Translations under genes and position numbers: made by a program
Assembly: GCA_002021875.1 (NCBI GenBank)
Contig: CP018627.1
Coordinates: forward strand, 4,526,001 to 4,590,000
Reading direction: 5' to 3'
DNA length: 64,000 nucleotides
From: Streptomyces hygroscopicus
GTDB taxonomy: Bacteria; Actinomycetota; Actinomycetes; Streptomycetales; Streptomycetaceae
Shown: positions 43,930-55,973 of the stretch, piece by piece
How positions within the stretch are numbered: position 1 is the first letter of the stretch
How the letters are laid out: each line of letters begins with the position of its first letter
The notes under the pieces: model-generated
What the model saw: the letters and a program-made list of their open reading frames with translations, nothing else
Databases searched by the model: none
What the model was told of the DNA's origin: nothing

Positions 43930-44063
43930 CGGCTCCCCCTTCGTTCGCCCGCCACCAGCCAGCAGCACGTCAAGAGGACATCACGCGGAATCCGGCAGAA
44001 CGGTTCCCCGCGCGGGGCGCCCAACCCACGGGGCCGCCCCGCGCGGAAGCCTTCCCCTTACGC

Positions 44064-44345
44064 TCAGCCGTGCGCCAACCCCCGGCCGCCCTCGTCGTCG
44101 GCCTCGGCCTGGACCGGCTGGGGCAGGGCCGAGCCCGAGTCCCATACGGTGACGCGGAAGTCCGGGGGCTTCGGCTGCCAGTCCACGCTGACGTACGAGT
44201 CGGTGGCGGTGTTGCGCGGGGCGTTCGTCGTCAGCTCGGAGACGAGGAGTTCGGCGGTGTCGACGAGAACTCGCTGGGGCTGATCCGGCGCATCCTCGAC
44301 CGCCCGGGCCGCTGATCCCCTCCCGCTCACCGCACAGCGGTACAT
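44064..44345 (-). pseudogene. Truncated RsbW/SpoIIAB-like ATPase remnant
   Basis: Up to 93 codons encode part of a HATPase_c_2 anti-sigma/ATP-binding regulator: PQRVLVDTAELLVSELTTNAPRNT (N-box), then VSVDWQPKPPDFRVTVWDSGSALPQPVQ (G1 region), ending at EGGRGLAHG just where the conserved GRGL segment begins. The following helix and strands are missing, and the N-terminal 30-40 residues of a normal protein have no counterpart. The N-box reads NAPRNT where NALRHT is usual. It lies between kinase and response regulator genes, antisense to them. Confidence 0.6.
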
Positions 44346-44402
44346 TCGTCGGATTCGGTCACGTCCCCCACCCCAGGGGCCCGACGAAGTCATGGAGCCG
44401 CC

Positions 44403-45050
44403 GTGCGTGTTGTGGTCGCCGAGGATCTGTTCCTGTTGCGGGACGGGCTGGTCCGCATGCTGGAGGCGTACGACTTCGAGGTCGTGGCGGCCGTGGAGAG
44501 CGGGCCCGAGCTGAGCAAGGCGCTGGCGGAGCTGGAGCCGGATGTCGCGGTGGTGGATGTGCGGCTGCCGCCGTCGTTCAGCGACGAGGGGCTGCAGTGC
44601 GCGCTGGGGGCGCGGCGGGCGCGGCCGGGGTTGCCGGTGCTGGTGCTGTCGCAGCATGTGGAGCAGTTGTACGCGCGGGAGCTGCTCGCGGACGGCAGTG
44701 GGGGCATCGGGTATCTGCTCAAGGACCGGGTCTTCGACGCCGATCAGTTCATCGACGCCGTGCGGCGGGTCGCCGCGGGGGGCACGGCGATGGATCCGCA
44801 GGTGATCTCGCAGCTCCTGGACCGGCGCGCCCAGGACAAGCCGCTGGGGCGGCTGACGCCGCGGGAGCTCGAGGTGATGGAGCTGATGGCGGAGGGGCGG
44901 TCGAATACGGCGATCGCGGCCAAGCTGTTCGTCACCGAGCGGGCGGTGGCCAAGCACACCTCCAATATCTTCGGAAAGCTCGGTCTGCCGCCGTCGGACG
45001 ACAGCAACCGCCGGGTGCTGGCGGTGCTGGCCTACCTGGACCGCGGCTGA
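44403..45050 (+). CDS. LuxR/NarL-type response regulator
   Basis: A 215-aa response regulator. The receiver domain (about 1-120) has the acidic pair AED (residues 6-8), the phosphoacceptor Asp in VVDVRLPPSFSDEG (about 52) and Lys in YLLKDRV (about 108). The C-terminal HTH (about 148-210) reads LTPRELEVMELMAEGRSNTAIAAKLFVTERAVAKHTSNIFGKL. The expected partner is the HisKA_3 kinase at 40580-41857; the two are separated by about 2.5 kb. GTG 44403 follows GGAGCC. The GH89 gene follows in the same direction after 115 bp. Confidence 0.94.
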   Translation: MRVVVAEDLFLLRDGLVRMLEAYDFEVVAAVESGPELSKALAELEPDVAVVDVRLPPSFSDEGLQCALGARRARPGLPVLVLSQHVEQLYARELLADGSGGIGYLLKDRVFDADQFIDAVRRVAAGGTAMDPQVISQLLDRRAQDKPLGRLTPRELEVMELMAEGRSNTAIAAKLFVTERAVAKHTSNIFGKLGLPPSDDSNRRVLAVLAYLDRG

Positions 45051-45165
45051 TGGTCCACGGCCCCGGGAACCGGCACCTCCCCGTGCGCCCCATTGCTCCC
45101 ACCCCATAACGCTGGTTAAGTGCCTTCTCCATACGACGCATTGGCTGTTGTCCGATGGGGGGCGC

Positions 45166-48100
45166 ATGAGCGACCTGAGCAGACGCACGCTGATCGGAAC
45201 CGCCGGAGCACTCGGGGCCGGGGCCACGCTGGGGAGCCTCGTCCCCGCGGTGGCCGATGAGCCGCACGACGCACAGGACACCGCCGTGACCGCATTCGAC
45301 ACCGCTCCCGCGCGGGCCGCCCTGCGGCGGCTGCTGCCGGTGCACGCCGGGCAGTTCCGGCTGGTGGCACTGGCGAGGCGGGGCGATGAGGAACGGTTCG
45401 AGGTCGACGGATCCGCGGGGCGGGTGACGGTCTCCGGCACCAGCCCGGCGGTGCTGCTCACGGGCGTGCACTGGTATCTCAAGTACACCTGCCACGCCCA
45501 GCTCACCTGGTCCGGCGATCAGCTCAACCTGCCGGAGAAGCTGCCCGCGCCCGCCCGGCGCCTCACGCGCTCGACCGCGCTGCCGCACCGCTTCGCGTTC
45601 AACGACACCCATGACGGCTACACCGCGCCGTTCGCCGACTGGGACCGCTGGGAGCACCTGATCGACGTCGCGGCCCTGCACGGCTGCAACGAACTGCTGG
45701 TCACCGCCGGACAGGAGGCCGTCTACCACCGGCTGCTCCAGGAGTTCGGCTACACCGAGACCGAGGCGCGCACCTGGCTCCCCGCCCCCTCCCACCAGCC
45801 GTGGTGGCTGCTGCAGAACATGAGCGAATACGGCGGCCCGGTCTCCACCGCGCTCCTGGACAAGCGCACGGAGCTGGGGCGGCGGATCGCCGACCGGCTG
45901 CGGGAGCTGGGCATGCGGCCGGTGTTCCCCGGCTACTTCGGCACCGTCCCCGACGGCTTCGCGGACCGCAACCCGGAGGCCCGTACGGTGCCGCAGGGCG
46001 ACTGGAACGGGCTCAGGCGGCCCGACTGGCTCGATCCGCGCACCGAGTCGTTCCGGAAGGTGGCCGCGGCCTTCTACCGCCACCAGCGCGAACTGTTCGG
46101 CGAGGCCGGGCTGTTCAAGATGGATCTGCTGCACGAGGGCGGCGACCCCGGCGACGTCCCGGTGCCCGAGGCCGCCCGCGCCGTGGAGACCGCGCTGCGG
46201 ACCGCCCGCCCCGGCGCCATCTGGGTGATCCTCGGCTGGCAGGAGAACCCCCGCCGCGATCTGCTGGACGCCGTCGACCACGACCGGATGCTCGTGGTGG
46301 ACGGTCTGTCGGACCTGGACACCGTCACCGACCGGGAGAAGGACTGGGGTGCGGTGCCGTACGCGTTCGGCACCATCCCCAACTTCGGCGGCCGCACCAC
46401 GATCGGCGCCAAGACCCATATGTGGACGAAGCGGTTCACCGTATGGCGGGACAAGCCGGGCAGCAAGCTGGTGGGCACCGCCTATATGCCGGAGGCGGCC
46501 GAGCGGGATCCGGCCGCGTTCGAGCTGTTCAGCGAGTTGGCGTGGCGGGAGGAGGCGGTGGACCGGGCGGAGTGGTTCCGCTCGTACGCCGATGTGCGCT
46601 ACGGCGGACGGGACGCCAAGGCCCGGGAGGCGTTCGCCGCGCTGCGCGACACCGCGTACGAGATCAGCAGCAAGGACGGCCGCCCGCATGACTCGGTCTT
46701 CGCCGCCCGCCCCTCCCTGACCGCCCGTTCGGGCACCAACTACGCGACCCACACGCCCGCCTTCGACCCGGCCGGTTTCGACGTGGCCTTCGCCGCGCTG
46801 CTGGGCGTCCGCGCCGGGCTGCGCGACAGCGACGCCTACCGCCACGACCTCACCGATATCGCGCGGCAGGCGCTCGCCAACCGCTCCTGGCAGCTGATCC
46901 CCCAGCTCCAGGACGCCTACGACCGTAAGGACCGCACGGCCTTCCGGACGCTGGCCCGGCTGTGGCTCAAGCTGATGCGGCTCAGCGACGACATGACCGG
47001 CGCCCACCGGCGGTTCCTGCTGGGCCCGTGGCTCGAGGACGCCAAGCGGATGGCGTCGGGCGAGGAGGAGTCGGCCCAGCTCGAGCGGGCCGCGCGCACC
47101 CTCATCACCACCTGGGCGGACCGCGCCACGGCGGACGGCGGCAAGCTGGCCAACTACGCCAACCGCGACTGGAGCGGCCTCATCGCCGACTTCCACCTCC
47201 CCCAGTGGCAGTCCTATCTGGACGAGCTGGAGGACGCGCTGGCGGAGAGCCGCCCCCCGCGCTCCTTCGACTGGTTCGCCGTCGAGGAGCCGTGGACCCG
47301 GGAGCGCACGAGCTATCCGGTGCGGCCGACGACGGACGCCCACCGCACCGCCCAGCGGGTGTACGAGGCGCTGGCCAAGGCCCCGTACCAGGGCACGCTG
47401 ACCGTCACCGCCGAGCCCGCCGCCCTGCCGCCCGGCGGCACCGCGACCCTCACCGCCGCCCTGCGCAACGTCAACGGGCTGCGCCCCACCGGCCGCGTCG
47501 ACTTCGACCTCACCGTGACCGGGCTTGACCCGGACCCGGACGGGCCGACCCGGCTGCCCGGCGTCCCCGCGGGCGGCACGGGCGAGGTCCGCTGGCGCGC
47601 GACCGCGCCCGGCGAGCCGCTGGAGCACCCGCTCGAGCCGCTGCCGTACGAGCTGGGCGTCACCTACGGGCCACGGGGCGAGGACCGGGTGCGGGCCGTG
47701 CGCGCCGGGACGCTGTGGATCGCCGGACCGCTGGCGGACGGCTTGCGGACGGTCACCAACAGCGGTGCCGCCTTCGGTCAGCTCGACGAGCGGTTCGCGA
47801 TCGACGGCGCGGGCCAGGACCTGTGGAAGGGCACCGCCGAATTCGGCTCCGTCTACCGCGACGGCGTCCTTACGGTGGGCACGGCCATCACCGTGAAGGT
47901 GACCGCCCAGGCGGCCACCGGGCCCTGGGCGCGGGCCGGGATCATCGTCCGCAACGACCTCGCCACGGCGGGCTCCCCCGGCTTTGTGAACCTCTCCGTC
48001 ACCCCGGCCAACGGGGTCGTCCTGTCCTACGACTCGGGCGGCGACGGCACGCTGGACACCTACCAGCGGATCACCGGCGTCAAGGCGCCCGTCCTGCTGC

Positions 48101-48300
48101 GGCTGACCCGCACCGCGGCCACCTCCTACACCGGCGAGCTGTCCACCGACGACGGCACGACCTGGCGGAAGGTGGCCACCGTGACGGCGCCGGGCGCGAC
48201 GGCCGCGCAGGACGCCGGGATCTTCATGACGGCGGCGAACGGCGGCACGGGCGCCCGGGGGACGGTCGAGTTCAGCGGCTGGAAGACCAGTACGCCGTAG
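45166..48300 (+). CDS. Secreted alpha-N-acetylglucosaminidase (GH89)
   Basis: A 1044-aa enzyme predicted to remove terminal alpha-linked GlcNAc from glycans. The N-terminus carries a Tat signal (SRRTLIGTAGALGAGATLG). The NAGLU core runs to about residue 700: HWYLKYTCHAQLTWSG, CNELLVTAGQEAVYHRLLQEFGYT, NMSEYGGP, the acid MDLLHEGGDPG (corresponding to the DPFHEGG catalytic segment) and VILGWQENPRRDLL. About 740-830 is an Ig-like or NPCBM-associated domain. The last 190 residues form a concanavalin/DUF1349-like carbohydrate module (TGPWARAGIIVRND). ATG 45166 has GGGGGGC upstream. Confidence 0.9.
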   Translation: MSDLSRRTLIGTAGALGAGATLGSLVPAVADEPHDAQDTAVTAFDTAPARAALRRLLPVHAGQFRLVALARRGDEERFEVDGSAGRVTVSGTSPAVLLTGVHWYLKYTCHAQLTWSGDQLNLPEKLPAPARRLTRSTALPHRFAFNDTHDGYTAPFADWDRWEHLIDVAALHGCNELLVTAGQEAVYHRLLQEFGYTETEARTWLPAPSHQPWWLLQNMSEYGGPVSTALLDKRTELGRRIADRLRELGMRPVFPGYFGTVPDGFADRNPEARTVPQGDWNGLRRPDWLDPRTESFRKVAAAFYRHQRELFGEAGLFKMDLLHEGGDPGDVPVPEAARAVETALRTARPGAIWVILGWQENPRRDLLDAVDHDRMLVVDGLSDLDTVTDREKDWGAVPYAFGTIPNFGGRTTIGAKTHMWTKRFTVWRDKPGSKLVGTAYMPEAAERDPAAFELFSELAWREEAVDRAEWFRSYADVRYGGRDAKAREAFAALRDTAYEISSKDGRPHDSVFAARPSLTARSGTNYATHTPAFDPAGFDVAFAALLGVRAGLRDSDAYRHDLTDIARQALANRSWQLIPQLQDAYDRKDRTAFRTLARLWLKLMRLSDDMTGAHRRFLLGPWLEDAKRMASGEEESAQLERAARTLITTWADRATADGGKLANYANRDWSGLIADFHLPQWQSYLDELEDALAESRPPRSFDWFAVEEPWTRERTSYPVRPTTDAHRTAQRVYEALAKAPYQGTLTVTAEPAALPPGGTATLTAALRNVNGLRPTGRVDFDLTVTGLDPDPDGPTRLPGVPAGGTGEVRWRATAPGEPLEHPLEPLPYELGVTYGPRGEDRVRAVRAGTLWIAGPLADGLRTVTNSGAAFGQLDERFAIDGAGQDLWKGTAEFGSVYRDGVLTVGTAITVKVTAQAATGPWARAGIIVRNDLATAGSPGFVNLSVTPANGVVLSYDSGGDGTLDTYQRITGVKAPVLLRLTRTAATSYTGELSTDDGTTWRKVATVTAPGATAAQDAGIFMTAANGGTGARGTVEFSGWKTSTP

Positions 48301-48720
48301 CGGGTCGGCGTCAGTGGCGGGGCGGGGCTCGGGGGTGTCCGGCGGGACTTGACGCCTGCGGCGGGGCCTGCTCCCCTCCCCGCCCCTTCCCTCAGCATCG
48401 ATATGCGGCTCCGCCGCGTGGTGGGGCTCCGCCCCGGATCCCGGCCGTACGGGCCCGCATGGGCGCGGGCATCGGCCCGGTCATCCGCCGCGCCGCGCGC
48501 CGACGCGATCAGCCCGCCGGTGCGGGCGTTCACGGCGGCGACGGTCGGCTCGTCGACGCCCGGGGTCCAGGAGCGAAGCCCCTGCCACGCGCCGGAGCGC
48601 ATACCGATGCCGCGGGAAGGGGCGGGAAGGGGCGGGGAGGGGAAAGGAACCGGCCGCAGGCGCCAAGGCCCGCCGGACACCCGTAGGTGACCAACCCGGC
48701 CCGCCACTCGTTCACGAAGC
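48301..48720. repeat. 420-bp gap with dispersed intergenic repeats
   Basis: At about 48330-48450 lies a close relative of the element at 2940-3040: GGGTGTCC, GCGGCGGGGCCTG, CATCGATATGCGGCTCCGCC and GTGGTGGGGCTC. At about 48590-48650 an inverted, shorter version occurs (GCCACGCGCCGGAGC, GCATACCGATG). No gene is supported. Confidence 0.7.
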
Positions 48721-50661
48721 GTGGACCAGCACCAGGCGACAGTCGCCCCCGACGACGAGACCACCGGCCTGATCGACGTCGAGCAGGCCGAGGCCGCCAT
48801 CGTCGAGCACTACCCGCGGCTGGTGCGGCTCGCGTATCTCATCCTGCCGCCGGGCATCGGGCGCACCCGCCGGGTGCTCGCGGCGCACGCCCTCGCCCAG
48901 CGCGCGCTGCCCCGCAACCGCGGCTACGGCATGGGCCCGGACCCGCACCCCGATGTCGAACTGCCCTGGCAGCGCGGGACGAAGGGCCCGGGGGCCGACA
49001 CCGGCTATGCGTATGTGCGGCTGCGGGTGCTGCGCCTGGCGCTGCGCGCCGCCCGGCCGCGGCGCTGGTGGCAGCGGCCCCCGGCACTGCCGCAGGTGTT
49101 CGGGCTACGGCTGTTCCCGCGCTCGGGCGGGGCCGATGAACTCGCCCTGGAGCGTGCCCTGTCGGAGCTGTCCGGGCCCGGCCGCGCCGCGTACGTACTG
49201 CTGGAGCTGGAGCAGCTCGGCGAGCAGGAGACGCGCGCGCTGCTGGGCACCGCGGGGGTCGCCGACCCGCGGGCCGCCCTGGACGAGGCGGAGTCGGTAC
49301 CGGAGCAGACCGGCAGCCAGGACGAATCACTGCTGGAGTCCCCGGAGTTCGACCCGTGTTCGCTCCAGGCGCGGCCCACCGATCTGATGCGCCGCCGTCA
49401 GCATGTGCGCGCGGTGCTGGTGGCCGTCGTGGCGCTGGTGGTGTGCGGGACGCTGCTGGGCGTGCCGGGGCGAGGCTGGGGGCCGACCGGCGCGGCCGCG
49501 CCCTCGTACGCCCGTAATCCGTCCTCCGAACGAGCCCTGGACCCCGCGCGGTTGACGCGGGCCGCGCCCGACGCCTGGCGCACCGCGTCCCGCGCCGGCT
49601 TCTCCTCCTGGCCCGCGCGCGGCGACCGCGTCCGGGACACCTCGCTGCTGCGCCGCGCGCTGGCCGTCTGGGCGCGGCCGGGCCGTTCGGTGCGGGTGTC
49701 GGCCACCATGGGCACGCAGTCCGGGCCGCCCTCGGGGCCGCCGCAGCTGCTGTTCGCGGGCGAGGTGGACCAGGCCACGGTGGTGCTGCTGTACGACGGG
49801 CTGCGGGTGGCGCGGTACGCGGAGGCGGGCGAGGGCGGTGCGGCCGCGCTGGACTTCGCCCGGCTGGACGCGGCCGACGCGGCCACCTCGACCGCACTGG
49901 TCCTCAGCCGCACGGACGGCAACGTCCGCTATCTGACCGCCCCTTGGGTACGTCATGCCTGGGTGCGGGATCTGCTCCACCCGGGCGATGCGCCGCGTCC
50001 GCTGCACCACACCGGGCACGGGGTGACCGATCCGGTGCGCACCATTCCGCAGCTCCGGCCCTGCCGTGGCTGGCCCGCGCTGCAGTTCGGCTCCCGGCTC
50101 GTGGCCGACCTGGGCGAACTGGCCCCGGCCCGGCTCACCTACGGCACCCCCGGCGCCGGTGTGCGCGATGTGGCGGGGCGGGCGGCCCGTGCGAGCTGGG
50201 CCAGGACCGGGTGCCGGCTGGCGATGATGCGCGGGCGGGGGGTGCGCTCGGTCAACTCCTGGCGGTTCGCCGCCCAGGCCCTGCCGGAGGCGGGCGGCCA
50301 CGCGGCCTGGCTGTGCACCCGCGCCGACACCTGGCGGGACACGGGCAGCAAGGTCCTGGCGCAGTTCCAGCCGTGGGACACCCGCCGGGGCGCGGCGGGT
50401 GCGGTCGTCTCCAGCGCCGACAACTCCCCCGCCTGCGGCCCGCGCGAGCCGCGGGTGCTGGCGGGAGTGCTGTGGAAGGCGCGGTCCGGCCGGTGGTATC
50501 TGCTGGCCGCCGGAAGCCGTCAGGTCACGGGGATCGTCGCCACCGGCGGCGTCCGGGGCCGCTCTTACGGCCGCGGCCTGACCCTCCCCGCCAAGGCGGG
50601 TGCCCGCGCCGACCTCAGGGCCCGGCTGACGGACGGTGGCCGGCTGAGCCCGTTGCGCTAG
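48721..50661 (+). CDS. Membrane protein with degenerate ECF-sigma-like cytoplasmic domain
   Basis: A 646-aa protein of three parts. Residues about 20-65 (AEAAIVEHYPRLVRLAYLIL to AAHALAQRALPR) look like region 2 of an ECF sigma factor, and about 140-200 (ELALERALSELSGPGRAAYVLLELEQLGEQETRALLGTAG) like region 4. One membrane helix follows (about 229-249, VLVAVVALVVCGTLLG), then a 390-residue extracytoplasmic part of unknown fold with few cysteines. A protein of this design may sense something outside and act on transcription, or the sigma-like part may be a relic. GTG 48721 has a weak RBS. Confidence 0.75.
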   Translation: MDQHQATVAPDDETTGLIDVEQAEAAIVEHYPRLVRLAYLILPPGIGRTRRVLAAHALAQRALPRNRGYGMGPDPHPDVELPWQRGTKGPGADTGYAYVRLRVLRLALRAARPRRWWQRPPALPQVFGLRLFPRSGGADELALERALSELSGPGRAAYVLLELEQLGEQETRALLGTAGVADPRAALDEAESVPEQTGSQDESLLESPEFDPCSLQARPTDLMRRRQHVRAVLVAVVALVVCGTLLGVPGRGWGPTGAAAPSYARNPSSERALDPARLTRAAPDAWRTASRAGFSSWPARGDRVRDTSLLRRALAVWARPGRSVRVSATMGTQSGPPSGPPQLLFAGEVDQATVVLLYDGLRVARYAEAGEGGAAALDFARLDAADAATSTALVLSRTDGNVRYLTAPWVRHAWVRDLLHPGDAPRPLHHTGHGVTDPVRTIPQLRPCRGWPALQFGSRLVADLGELAPARLTYGTPGAGVRDVAGRAARASWARTGCRLAMMRGRGVRSVNSWRFAAQALPEAGGHAAWLCTRADTWRDTGSKVLAQFQPWDTRRGAAGAVVSSADNSPACGPREPRVLAGVLWKARSGRWYLLAAGSRQVTGIVATGGVRGRSYGRGLTLPAKAGARADLRARLTDGGRLSPLR

Positions 50662-50977
50662 GGGGTGTCCGGCGGAGCTTTCCCCTCCCCGCCCCTCCCC
50701 GCAGCGTCGATATGCGGCTCCGCCGCGTGGCAGGGGCTCCGCCCCGGACCCCGGGGTCCGGGGCGGAGCCCCTGCCAATCCAGCCCCTCCGGCGATCGAG
50801 GAGCGGGATCCGGGGCGGAGCCCCTGCCAATCCAGCCCCTCCGGCGATTGAGGAGCGGGATCCGGGGCGGAATCCCTGCCAATCCAGCCCCTCCGGCGAT
50901 TGAGGAGCGGGATCCGGGGCGGAGCCCCGGCGGGGTCCAGGGGCACAGCCCCTGCCACGCGGTCCGCCGGGCCTCGC
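50662..50977. repeat. Intergenic repeat block with a 52-bp unit in triplicate
   Basis: A dispersed element at about 50663-50760 is followed by three tandem 52-bp units starting at 50777, 50829 and 50881, each with AATCCAGCCCCTCCGGCGAT, GAGGAGCGGGATCC and GGGGCGGA. A single copy of this unit lies at 3154-3201. The block separates the convergent sigma-like and pullulanase genes and probably terminates both. Confidence 0.85.
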
Positions 50978-53635
<2,658 letters not shown>

Positions 53636-54310
53636 GGGGCTGGTGGCTCCTTGAGGTGTGGTGTGGGTGCGGGCTCCGCGCCCCCGCCCCCGCCCCAGGG
53701 CGGGGAGGACGTCGGGGGCGATTCGATGCCCGGGGCAGGGGCAGGGGCAGGGGCGGAGCCCGGGGCCTGGTGCGGTACCTGATGCCCGGGGCGACGGCCG
53801 GGCAGGCGGAACCCGGGGCCCGAGGCCGTGCCCGAGGCCCGAGGCCGGGGCCCGAGACCCGAGGCCGGGGCCCGAGACCCGAGGCCCGAGGCCGGGGCCC
53901 GAGGCCCGAGGCCCGAGGCCCGAGGCCGGGGCCCGAGGCCCGAGGCCCGAGGCCCGAGGCCGGGGCCCGAGGCCCGAGGCCCGAGGCCCGAGGCCCGAGG
54001 CCCGAGGCCCGAGGCCCGAGGCCCGAGGCCCGAGGCCCGAGGCCGTGCCCGAGGCCGGGGCACGGGGCACGGGGGACGGGCTGAGCCCAGCCCAGGGGCA
54101 GACCCCCGGACCCAAGCCGGACCCCGGACCCAAGCCGGAACCCCCAGCCCAAGCCGGAACCCCCGGCCCAAGCCGGAACCCCCAGCCCAAGCCGGAACCC
54201 CCAGCCCAAGCCGGAACCCCCAGCCCAAGCCGGAACCCCCAGCCCAAGCCGGAACCCCCGGGGCAGGGGCGGAGCCCCTTGCCTCCGGGCCCGTCGGTGA
54301 AGGCCGCGGC
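53636..54310. repeat. Minisatellite zone between amylase and pullulanase genes
   Basis: From about 53819 to 54055 the sequence is an almost pure 7-bp repeat (CCCGAGG) with occasional GCCGGGG or GTG interruptions, roughly 30 units. From 54111 to 54264 a 19-bp unit (CCCAAGCCGGAACCCCCAG and variants) is repeated eight times, with AAGCCGG at 54114, 54132, 54151, 54170, 54189, 54208, 54227 and 54246. No gene is supported. The pullulanase promoter would have to lie in 53636-53810. Confidence 0.9.
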
Positions 54311-55699
54311 CTACCCGCAGCTACGGGCCCCGGTGTGCAAGGCCACCGCCGTATTCGCACCCAGCGTGGCGGTGAACTTCCCCGAGGAGTCGACCGTCAC
54401 GGCCTTGCCGCTCTGCACATCGCAGTAGCCGCCGGCCGGGAGCGAGGTCTGGAAGGTCTGGGTGAGGGAGCCGCTTTCGTGGTTGATGGCCACGTATGCC
54501 TTGTCACCGCGTCCGAAGGCGATGGCGTTGCTGCCGTTGTCCCACCAGTTGGTCACCGATGCGCCCCGGGCGGTGTTGCGGAGGGCGACCATGCTCATGA
54601 TCTCGGGCCACTTGTGCTGGCACTTCCAGCCGTCCTGGTAACAGGCGCCCACCGTGCCGCCGTTCGGCGGGCCCGCGTCGCTGTCGCTGAACTCGTAGCC
54701 GGAGTGGACGTCCGGGGAGCCGTAGGGCCAGGCCAGCATGAAGACGTTGGCGAGGGTGTAGTCGGCGCCGTTCTTGTAGGTGAGGGTGGAGCCGTTGCGC
54801 TCGGTGTCCCAGTTGTCGACGAAGACACCGGACTGGCCGCTCGCCATATAGCCCCAGCCCTCGCCGAAGTTCTTCAGATACGCCAGCTTCTCGCCCTGGA
54901 ACACCCGCTTGAGGTCACGGCCGTAGCGGAACTCCTGCACATCGCCGTTGGGCAGATACTCCGTCGGGGAGACCGCCTCGCCCTCGCCGTAGATGACCTC
55001 CTGCTTCCAGTAGACGCCGGGGTCGCTCAACTGGCTTTTGATGGCGGCCAGGTCCTCGGTCGGGATGTGCTTGGCGCCGTCGACGCGGAAGCCGTCCACG
55101 CCGAGCGAGAGCAGGTCGTTCAGGTACTGCGCTATCCGGGTGCGGACGTAACTCTCACCGGTGTCCAGGTCGGCCAGGCCCACCAGCTCGCAGTGCTGCA
55201 CGTTCCAGCGGTCCTGGTAGTTGCTGATCTGCGAGGTGCAGTCGTCCATGTCCTGGGCCTGGTAGATCCCGGGATAGCCGTACTTGGTGTACGAGGAGCC
55301 GCCGGTGCCGGTGCCGGATCCGGCGGACATGTGGTTGATGACGGCGTCGGCGACCACTTTGACGCCCGCCGAGTGACAGGTGTCGATCATGTTCTTGAAG
55401 GCGGTGCGGTCGCCGAGCCGCCCGGCGATCTTGTAGCTGACGGGCTGGTAGGAGGTCCACCACTGGCCGCCCTGGATGTGCTCGGTGGCAGGCGACACCT
55501 CGACATAGCCGTATCCGGCGGGGCCGAGGGTGCTGGTGCACTCCTTGGCGACGGAGTCGTACTTCCACTCGAAGAGTTCGGCGGTGACGTCCTTGGTACC
55601 GGGCGGTGTCGCCCGCGCGGTCTGGGGCAGGGCGACGAGCGCCGCCGCGCTCGTCGCGAGGGCGATTGCGGTGGCAAGGGGGATACGGCTGCTGGCCAT
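54311..55699 (-). CDS. Secreted alpha-amylase (GH13_32-like)
   Basis: A 462-aa endo-alpha-1,4-amylase with a signal peptide of about 30 residues (ending QTARA). GH13 regions: ADAVINH (about 114), GFRVDGAKH (about 200, nucleophile Asp), EVIYGEGE (about 235, acid Glu) and FVDNWDTER (about 290), where the usual NHD is [18 protein letters not shown] and the C-terminal AamyC domain match Streptomyces amylases. ATG 55699 follows GGAGGAACG. The leader holds several CTTGC/GCAAG half-sites of the type used by the maltose repressor MalR, so induction by maltose is expected. Confidence 0.94.
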   Translation of the reverse strand: MASSRIPLATAIALATSAAALVALPQTARATPPGTKDVTAELFEWKYDSVAKECTSTLGPAGYGYVEVSPATEHIQGGQWWTSYQPVSYKIAGRLGDRTAFKNMIDTCHSAGVKVVADAVINHMSAGSGTGTGGSSYTKYGYPGIYQAQDMDDCTSQISNYQDRWNVQHCELVGLADLDTGESYVRTRIAQYLNDLLSLGVDGFRVDGAKHIPTEDLAAIKSQLSDPGVYWKQEVIYGEGEAVSPTEYLPNGDVQEFRYGRDLKRVFQGEKLAYLKNFGEGWGYMASGQSGVFVDNWDTERNGSTLTYKNGADYTLANVFMLAWPYGSPDVHSGYEFSDSDAGPPNGGTVGACYQDGWKCQHKWPEIMSMVALRNTARGASVTNWWDNGSNAIAFGRGDKAYVAINHESGSLTQTFQTSLPAGGYCDVQSGKAVTVDSSGKFTATLGANTAVALHTGARSCG

Positions 55700-55781
55700 C
55701 GTTCCTCCGTGGGGGGAGTTCGGGGGTGCCGATTGAGCCTCGTACGGCAACGCGCCATGCCCATAAGGCCAGTTGAAGGTT

Positions 55782-55879
55782 CTTGCTGCAAGACGTCAGC
55801 GGGGGTGGTGACGGGAACGTACTCGCGAGTTTTTGTAGTTGCAAGACCTTTCGCAAGCAATTGCGGCGGTGTTACGTTC
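55782..55879. promoter_or_regulatory. MalR-type operators upstream of the amylase gene
   Basis: CTTGC-T-GCAAG (55782-55792) is a perfect palindrome. A second cluster at 55839-55866 holds TTGCAAG, CGCAAG and GCAATTGC. On the plus strand this cluster is followed 12 bp later by TGTTACGTTC (55870-55879), as at the glucosidase promoter. On the minus strand GAGTACGTTC (55815-55824) could be the equivalent box for the amylase gene. Confidence 0.65.
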
Positions 55880-55973
55880 AACCACGTTCTCCGGTCCGGC
55901 CGGCCGGGGGTCCAGTCAATGGGCCTCACGCGCCCGGCCGGTCGGATCGGTTCGACGGCCGTGGATCAGTGGA

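Noticed and set aside
44064..45506. A 480-codon minus-strand frame covering the response regulator region
   Set aside because: Only its last 90 codons resemble a protein (the ATPase remnant); the rest is antisense to the clear response regulator gene.
53850..54264. CRISPR-like array of regularly spaced repeats
   Set aside because: Units are 7 and 19 bp with no unique spacers and no cas genes nearby; these are simple tandem repeats.
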